From positions 1 to 10,296 of the forward strand of contig WFVN01000120.1 in NCBI GenBank assembly GCA_015491615.1: a stretch of 10,296 bases of DNA. The letters run 5' to 3'. The notes under the pieces are model-generated. The model ran no database searches. It saw only the letters and a list, made by a program, of their open reading frames with translations, and had not been told where the DNA came from. Positions 6,646 through 10,296 of the stretch are shown here, one piece after another (the first letter of the stretch is position 1; every line of letters starts with the position of its first letter). The stretch is from Gammaproteobacteria bacterium (GTDB lineage Bacteria; Pseudomonadota; Gammaproteobacteria; S012-40). The translations under genes were made by a program, and so were the position numbers.

Positions 6646-7107
6646 TCACTCACCGGCCGCCTTGTTGAACAGGAACTGCCCCAGCACCCGTTCGAGGACG
6701 ATGGCCGACTGGGTGAGCCGGATCTCGCCCCCGTCCTGGAGATATTCCTCCTCCCCGCCCGGCTCCAGGGCCACGTACTGCTCCCCCAACAGCCCGGCGG
6801 TGTAGATCTGGGCGCTGGTGTCTGTGGGGAGGCGGTATTGGGACGAGACCACCAGTTGCACCACCGCCTCGAAGGTCTGCGGATCGACGGCGATGTCGCT
6901 CACCTGCCCCACCCGCACGCCGGCGATGGTCACCGGCGAGCGCACCTTGAGGCCGCCGACATTGTCGAAGCGAGCGGTGAGGTGATAGCCGCCGTCGCGG
7001 TTCACCTGCGCCAGGTTGCTCACCTTGAGGGCGAGCACCAGCAGCGCGGCCAGCCCCACGGCCACGAAGGCACCCACCGACAACTCCAGAATCCGTTGCT
7101 GATTCAT
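6646..7107 (-). CDS. mlaD: MCE-domain protein MlaD
   Basis: MlaD anchors in the inner membrane and forms a hexameric MCE ring on top of MlaE, giving the lipid path into the periplasm. The 153 residues comprise a short N-terminus, one membrane helix (about 8-28), and a single MCE domain (about 39-117) with FDNVGGLKVRSPVTIAGVRVG and the pore-loop motif GLLGEQYVAL (105-114). A helix with SAIVLERVLGQFLF (134-147) follows, the same end helix as in E. coli. The protein stops six residues after that, so it lacks the disordered tail that makes E. coli MlaD about 183 residues. GGGAA precedes the ATG by about 6 nt. It starts 1 nt after the mlaE stop and ends 1 nt before the ATG of the TolC-family gene. 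Confidence 0.96.
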   Translation of the reverse strand: MNQQRILELSVGAFVAVGLAALLVLALKVSNLAQVNRDGGYHLTARFDNVGGLKVRSPVTIAGVRVGQVSDIAVDPQTFEAVVQLVVSSQYRLPTDTSAQIYTAGLLGEQYVALEPGGEEEYLQDGGEIRLTQSAIVLERVLGQFLFNKAAGE

Positions 7108-7108
7108 A

Positions 7109-7885
7109 TCAATTCCCGAACATGATGGCGGTGAGGACGAAATCCAATGCCAGAACGGCGAAGGCCGTGTGCACCACCGTGCGCGTGGTGGCGCGGCTCA
7201 CCCCCTCGTTGGTGGGGGGCGCGTCATAGCCCTCGAAGACGGCGATCCAGGTGGCCACCCAGCCGAACACCACGCTCTTGACGACGCCGTTCATGACATC
7301 GCCGTAGAAATCCACCTTGGCCTGCATCTGCGACCAGTAGGCGCCGCCGTCCACTCCCAACAGGCCCACCCCGGCCAAGTAGCCACCGAACACCCCCACG
7401 GCGCTGAACAGGGCCGCCAGCAGGGGCATGGAGAGGACGCCGGCGAGGAAACGGGGGGCCACCACCCGGCGCAGGGGATCCACCGCCATCATCTCCATGG
7501 CGGAGATCTGCTCGGTGACCTTCATCAGACCGATCTCGGCGGTGAGGGCGGAGCCGGCGCGGCCGGCGAACAGCAACGCGGTGAGCACCGGTCCCAGCTC
7601 GCGCACCAGGGACAGGGCCACCACCTGCCCGAGGGAGGCCTCGGCATTGAAGTCCACCAGGGTGTTGTAGCCCTGCAGGCCCAGGACCATGCCCACGGAG
7701 AGGGCGGAGACGACGATGATCTGCACCGTCAGCACCCCCACCGAATACAACTGCCCCAACAACAAACGGAACTGCACCAGCGCCCCCGGCAGGCGCCAGA
7801 GCACCGCCAGCAAGAACAAAGAGCCCCGCCCCAGGCGCTGCATCGACCCCAGGCTCCAGGCCCCCAGACGCACCAAGAGGTTCAT
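7109..7885 (-). CDS. mlaE: Phospholipid ABC transporter permease MlaE
   Basis: MlaE is the permease of the MlaFEDB complex; two copies sit in the inner membrane, bind MlaD above and MlaF below, and hold the phospholipid pocket. The 258 residues match the family length. Visible features are the amphipathic N-terminal helix, the long membrane helices, the conserved block SLVRELGPVLTALLFAGRAG (92-111), the coupling segment EIGLMKVTEQISAMEMMAVDP (117-137), and the C-terminal spans ending LDFVLTAIMFGN. The ATG at 7885 overlaps the mlaF stop by 4 nt (ATGA). The mlaD gene begins 1 nt after the stop. Assignment to MlaE and not to another MlaE/YrbE-type permease rests on length, motifs and the flanking mlaF, mlaD, mlaC and mlaB. 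Confidence 0.97.
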   Translation of the reverse strand: MNLLVRLGAWSLGSMQRLGRGSLFLLAVLWRLPGALVQFRLLLGQLYSVGVLTVQIIVVSALSVGMVLGLQGYNTLVDFNAEASLGQVVALSLVRELGPVLTALLFAGRAGSALTAEIGLMKVTEQISAMEMMAVDPLRRVVAPRFLAGVLSMPLLAALFSAVGVFGGYLAGVGLLGVDGGAYWSQMQAKVDFYGDVMNGVVKSVVFGWVATWIAVFEGYDAPPTNEGVSRATTRTVVHTAFAVLALDFVLTAIMFGN

Positions 7886-8694
7886 GTCGCATCCGGGCCG
7901 AGGAGATCCTCGGCGTAGTCGGGGGCCGGATAGTGAAAGGGGATGGGGCCGTCGGGGCGCCCGTGCAGGAACTGCTGCACCCAGGCCGAGGGGGAGCGTT
8001 CCAGGTCCTGCGGCGTGCCATGATCCAACACCTTCCCCTGGGAGATGACGTACAAGCGATCGGAGATGGCCGAGACCTCGGCCACGTCGTGGGAGACGAT
8101 GATGCTGGTGAGGCCGAGGGCGTCGTTGAGGTGGCGGATGAGCTGCATGATGACCCCCACGGTGATGGGATCCTGGCCGGTGAAGGGCTCGTCGTACATG
8201 ATCATCATCGGGTCCAGGGCGATGGCCCGCGCCAGGGCCACGCGCCGCGCCATCCCTCCAGACAACTCCGAGGGCATGAGGTCGCGCGCGCCCCGCAGCC
8301 CCACCGCGTGCAGCTTCATGAGCACCAGGTCGCGGATCATGGACTCGGGCAGGGCGGTGTGCTCGCGCAGGGGGAAGGCCACGTTCTCGAACACATTGAG
8401 GTCGTTGAACAGGGCCCCGCTCTGGAACATCATCCCCATACGCTTGCGCAGTTCGAACAGGCGCCGGCGGGGCAGGCGTGGCACCTCCTCTCCGTCCACC
8501 ACCACCCTGCCGGACTGGGGGCGCAACTGGCCGCCGATGAGGCGCAGGAGGGTGGTCTTGCCGGTGCCCGAGGGGCCCATGATGGTGGTGACGCTGCCGC
8601 GGCGGATGCGGATGTCGATGCCGTCGAGGATACGCCTCGGACCGTGGCTGAACCGCACCCCTTCCAGGATCACCAGGTCGTCAGCGTCCATCAT
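7882..8694 (-). CDS. mlaF: Phospholipid ABC transporter ATP-binding protein MlaF
   Basis: MlaF is the cytoplasmic ATPase of the MlaFEDB phospholipid transporter. The 270 residues carry Walker A GPSGTGKTT (40-48), Q-loop Gln91 in MMFQSGALF, signature LSGGMARRVALARA (144-157), Walker B MMIMYDEPFTGQDP (163-176) with Glu169, and switch His202 in VSHDVAEV. The phrase DEPFTGQDP and the LFNDLNVFENVAFPLREH stretch (95-112) are characteristic of MlaF/Ttg2A. It is the first gene of the long minus-strand series. Two ATGs stand in tandem at 8694 and 8691; AGGA lies 4 nt from the first and 7 nt from the second, so the true start may be one codon downstream. The stop overlaps mlaE by 4 nt. The C-terminal end (residues 245-270) resembles the MlaF tail that docks on the partner subunit. 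Confidence 0.97.
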   Translation of the reverse strand: MMDADDLVILEGVRFSHGPRRILDGIDIRIRRGSVTTIMGPSGTGKTTLLRLIGGQLRPQSGRVVVDGEEVPRLPRRRLFELRKRMGMMFQSGALFNDLNVFENVAFPLREHTALPESMIRDLVLMKLHAVGLRGARDLMPSELSGGMARRVALARAIALDPMMIMYDEPFTGQDPITVGVIMQLIRHLNDALGLTSIIVSHDVAEVSAISDRLYVISQGKVLDHGTPQDLERSPSAWVQQFLHGRPDGPIPFHYPAPDYAEDLLGPDAT

Positions 8695-8707
8695 GATTTC
8701 CTAAAAT
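8678..8707 (+). promoter_or_regulatory. Candidate promoter of the luciferase-like monooxygenase gene
   Basis: TCGTCA (8678-8683, four of six matches to TTGACA) and TAAAAT (8702-8707, five of six to TATAAT) are separated by 18 bp. The -35 lies inside the first codons of mlaF on the other strand. Transcription would begin near 8714, about 54 nt before the TTG start at 8768. It is one of the few AT-rich places in the window. Confidence 0.33.
8699..8702 (-). promoter_or_regulatory. Ribosome binding site of mlaF
   Basis: On the minus strand this reads AGGA. It is 4 nt from the ATG at 8694 and 7 nt from the tandem ATG at 8691. The usual spacing favours the second ATG slightly, which would shorten MlaF by one residue. 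Confidence 0.5.
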
Positions 8708-8708
8708 A

Positions 8709-8724
8709 CTTGCGAACCGGCAAG
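8709..8724. repeat. Short inverted repeat in the divergent intergenic region
   Basis: CTTGC (8709-8713) and GCAAG (8720-8724) are perfect 5-base inverted arms around a 6-base centre GAACCG. The repeat lies where transcription would start for both candidate divergent promoters, the position of many operators. Such a short repeat can occur by chance and no known operator is recognised, so the role is open. Confidence 0.3.
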
Positions 8725-8729
8725 ATAAC

Positions 8730-8738
8730 ACCATAGCA
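8730..8738 (-). promoter_or_regulatory. Candidate extended -10 element of the mla operon promoter
   Basis: On the minus strand this reads TGCTATGGT: the TG-n extension plus a hexamer matching TATAAT at four of six positions. Transcription would start near 8723, giving a leader of roughly 28 nt before mlaF. No good -35 hexamer is seen at the right distance, which is acceptable for an extended -10 promoter but leaves this call weak. Confidence 0.3.
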
Positions 8739-8767
8739 CCCCGCCCACAAACGCACCCGAAACCGCC

Positions 8768-9862
8768 TTGGACACGCCCCCACCCGTCGATCTGTTCTAC
8801 GAACTCTCCCTTCCCCCCTTCCTGGATCGGGACGAGCAAACCCTGTTCCAAGAGGCCCTGGACGAGCTGGCCCTGGCCGACGAATTGGGCTTCCACGGCG
8901 CTTGGCTGGTGGAACACCACTTCATGCCCGCCTACGCCCACTCCAGCGCCCCGACGGTGTTCCTGGGGGCGGCCGCGTCACGCACCCGACGCCTGCGCCT
9001 GGGGCATGCCATCGTCCCCTTGCCCTACCACCACCCCATCCAGGTGGCCGAGGCCCTGGCCACCCTCGACCTGGTCTCCGGCGGGCGCGTGGACTTCGGC
9101 TTCGGGCGCGGCTTTTCCCCCCTGGAATACGAGACCTTCGGCGTGCCCATGGGGGAGAGCCGCACGCGCACCGAGGAGGCCCTGGCGGTGTTGCGTACCT
9201 TCTTCGCCGGCGGGCCGCTCAGTTTCCACGGCCGCCACTTCCGCTTCCATGGCCTGAACGTGGTACCCCGGCCGGTGCAACGCCCCCACCCCCCCCTGTG
9301 GATGGCGGCGGTGAGCCCGGAGAGCTTCGACATCGCCGCGCGCCTGGGGGTGGGCGCCCTGGTGGGCCCCTTCAAGCCCTGGTTCATGATCCGCGAGGAC
9401 ATCGCCCGCTACCGGCGCGCCTGGCGCGAACACCAGACCGACCCCGTCCCCGGCGCCAACGGCGCCCTGGCCATGACGGTGGGCATCTACTGCCACGAGG
9501 ACCGACGCCAGGCGCGGCGCGAGGCCAAGCGGGCCATGGAGTGGTTCTACGGCAACCTCCTCGACCAGACCGCCCCCATCCTCCATCGCCTCTACGACGG
9601 CTACGAGTACTACCGCCGCATGGCCCCCGCACACCGCATCTTCCGCCACGCCGTGCACCTGCGCGCCCTGGAGGCCATGGGAATGGTCGTCGTCGGCGAC
9701 CCCGAGCACTGCCGCGCGCGCCTGCAGGCCCTCATCGACGACGGGGTGGACCGCCTCCTCCTGGCGGTGGGCGCCGGTGCCATGCCCAGCGAACGGGTGC
9801 GCGCCAGCCTCGAACTCCTCGCCGCCGAAGTCCTCCCCCGCCTGCGCCCGCGCGCCCCGTGA
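8768..9862 (+). CDS. LLM-class (luciferase-like) flavin-dependent oxidoreductase
   Basis: The 364-residue product belongs to the bacterial luciferase-like monooxygenase family, TIM-barrel enzymes that use reduced FMN (or F420 in some groups) and oxygen. Supporting segments are ELSLPPF (12-18), the family mark LVEHHF (47-52) like the EHHF of LuxA, LRLGHAIVPLPYHHPIQVAEALATLD (76-101), and GGRVDFGFGRGFSPLEYETFGVP (105-127). These are followed by HPPLWMAAVSPES and the late motif MVVVGDPEHCRARLQALIDDGVD. The substrate cannot be told; luminescence is not implied, since no luxCDE partner is near. The TTG at 8768 is the only start codon before the homologous region, as an in-frame stop lies at 8726-8728 and no ATG comes before residue 53. 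No clear Shine-Dalgarno is seen. Its TGA overlaps the next gene's GTG by 4 nt. Confidence 0.9.
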   Translation: MDTPPPVDLFYELSLPPFLDRDEQTLFQEALDELALADELGFHGAWLVEHHFMPAYAHSSAPTVFLGAAASRTRRLRLGHAIVPLPYHHPIQVAEALATLDLVSGGRVDFGFGRGFSPLEYETFGVPMGESRTRTEEALAVLRTFFAGGPLSFHGRHFRFHGLNVVPRPVQRPHPPLWMAAVSPESFDIAARLGVGALVGPFKPWFMIREDIARYRRAWREHQTDPVPGANGALAMTVGIYCHEDRRQARREAKRAMEWFYGNLLDQTAPILHRLYDGYEYYRRMAPAHRIFRHAVHLRALEAMGMVVVGDPEHCRARLQALIDDGVDRLLLAVGAGAMPSERVRASLELLAAEVLPRLRPRAP

Positions 9863-10296
9863 GGATCCTCGTCACCGGCAGCGCCTCACGCCTGGGCCGG
9901 GTGCTCCTGCCCCGCCTGCTGCGAGAGCCGGACGTGGATGTGACCGGCGTGGACCGGCGCCCCGCCGCCCTTTGTCACCCCCGCTACCGGGAACACCTCA
10001 TGGATGTACGCGACCCGCGCCTGGCCGATCTGCTCGCCGGCCACGATGCCCTCGTGCATCTGGCCTTCGTGGTCATGCGTTCGCATCTGGGCAGACGCGC
10101 CTACGACCGCGGCCTGGTGCGCGCCATCAACGTGGAGGGGAGCCTCAGAGTGCTGGAGGTGGCGGGAAGGGCCGGCCTGGCGACGGCGGTGTTCCTCTCC
10201 AGCGCCTCGGTGTACGGGGCCTGGCCGGACAACTCCCCGCGCCTCGCCGAGGACGCCCCCCTGCGCGGCATCCCCGGCTTCGCCTACGCCGAGGAC
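9859..10296 (+). CDS. NAD(P)-dependent epimerase/dehydratase, N-terminal part (runs off window end)
   Basis: The first 146 residues of an extended short-chain dehydrogenase/reductase (SDR) are present, from a GTG start overlapping the monooxygenase stop (GTGA). The Rossmann start reads MRILVTGSASRLGR; the usual TGxxGxxG motif appears as TGSASRLG (6-13), with Ser10 in place of the middle glycine. Asp32 after the second strand suggests NAD preference. MDVRD (48-52), LVHLAF (65-70) and Asn91 in INVEG follow. The catalytic serine region is SSASVYG (114-120), and Tyr143 in FAYAED should begin YxxxK, whose lysine would be the first codon past the window. The substrate, often a nucleotide sugar in this family but also steroids or other alcohols, cannot be decided. 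Tight coupling suggests it works with the monooxygenase. Confidence 0.9.
   Translation, partial: MRILVTGSASRLGRVLLPRLLREPDVDVTGVDRRPAALCHPRYREHLMDVRDPRLADLLAGHDALVHLAFVVMRSHLGRRAYDRGLVRAINVEGSLRVLEVAGRAGLATAVFLSSASVYGAWPDNSPRLAEDAPLRGIPGFAYAED

Larger units (their letters stand above)
8695..8767. other. Divergent intergenic spacer between mlaF and the monooxygenase gene
   Basis: This 73-bp spacer is the only non-coding stretch of note. The mlaF-proximal half is AT-richer than the surrounding DNA and contains the candidate -10 elements and the small inverted repeat; the other half is rich in C on the plus strand. No small open reading frame, terminator hairpin or RNA gene is seen in it. Confidence 0.8.

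Noticed and set aside
8768..9862. Reading the luciferase-like gene as a bioluminescence gene
   Set aside because: LLM-family members are mostly non-luminescent monooxygenases, and no luxB or luxCDE genes are near.
1..10296. tRNA, rRNA, CRISPR arrays, insertion sequences, attachment sites, replication origin
   Set aside because: No repeat-spacer pattern, transposase, long terminal inverted repeats, or RNA gene motif was seen. Nearly all bases are accounted for by the listed genes.

Overview
This window is visibly GC-rich and almost fully coding. It looks like chromosomal core DNA from a diderm proteobacterium. The backbone mlaFEDCB-ibaG-murA is the same order as in Escherichia coli. Two further traits are linkage to hisG-hisD and a YadG/YadH-type ABC exporter between mlaB and ibaG, arrangements I associate with many beta- and non-enteric gammaproteobacteria. 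My best guess is a GC-rich gammaproteobacterium (for example Chromatiales-like), but this rests on gene order and protein style alone.

Region 1 (8694 down to 1, minus strand) is one long head-to-tail gene series of eleven genes. In transcription order they are mlaF, mlaE, mlaD, a TolC-family outer-membrane protein gene, mlaC, mlaB, a yadG-like ATPase, a yadH-like permease, a BolA/IbaG-family gene, murA, hisG and the start of hisD (hisD is the twelfth, cut by the window edge). Junctions are 4-nt ATGA overlaps or gaps of a few bases, with one larger gap of about 37 nt before ibaG. The Mla genes encode the inner-membrane MlaFEDB complex and the periplasmic carrier MlaC, which move phospholipids between the membranes to keep the outer membrane asymmetric. 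YadG/YadH are an ABC-2 type exporter of uncertain substrate. IbaG is an acid-stress and iron-sulfur related BolA protein. MurA is the first committed enzyme of peptidoglycan synthesis. HisG and HisD catalyse the first and last steps of histidine biosynthesis.

Region 2 (8695-8767) is a 73-bp divergent intergenic spacer, AT-richer near mlaF. It holds candidate promoters in both directions and a short inverted repeat. No gene-free stretch in the window exceeds 300 bases.

Region 3 (8768 to the end, plus strand) holds a luciferase-like flavin-dependent monooxygenase gene with a TTG start. It overlaps by 4 nt an NAD(P)-dependent epimerase/dehydratase gene with a GTG start, which runs off the window. 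Their pathway cannot be named from the sequence.

The most notable point is the TolC-family gene embedded, with apparent translational coupling, between mlaD and mlaC. In many betaproteobacterial mla operons that slot holds mlaA (vacJ), and no mlaA is present here. I found no mobile element, CRISPR array, tRNA or rRNA, and no evidence for a completely new system. The rest is ordinary envelope and biosynthetic housekeeping.
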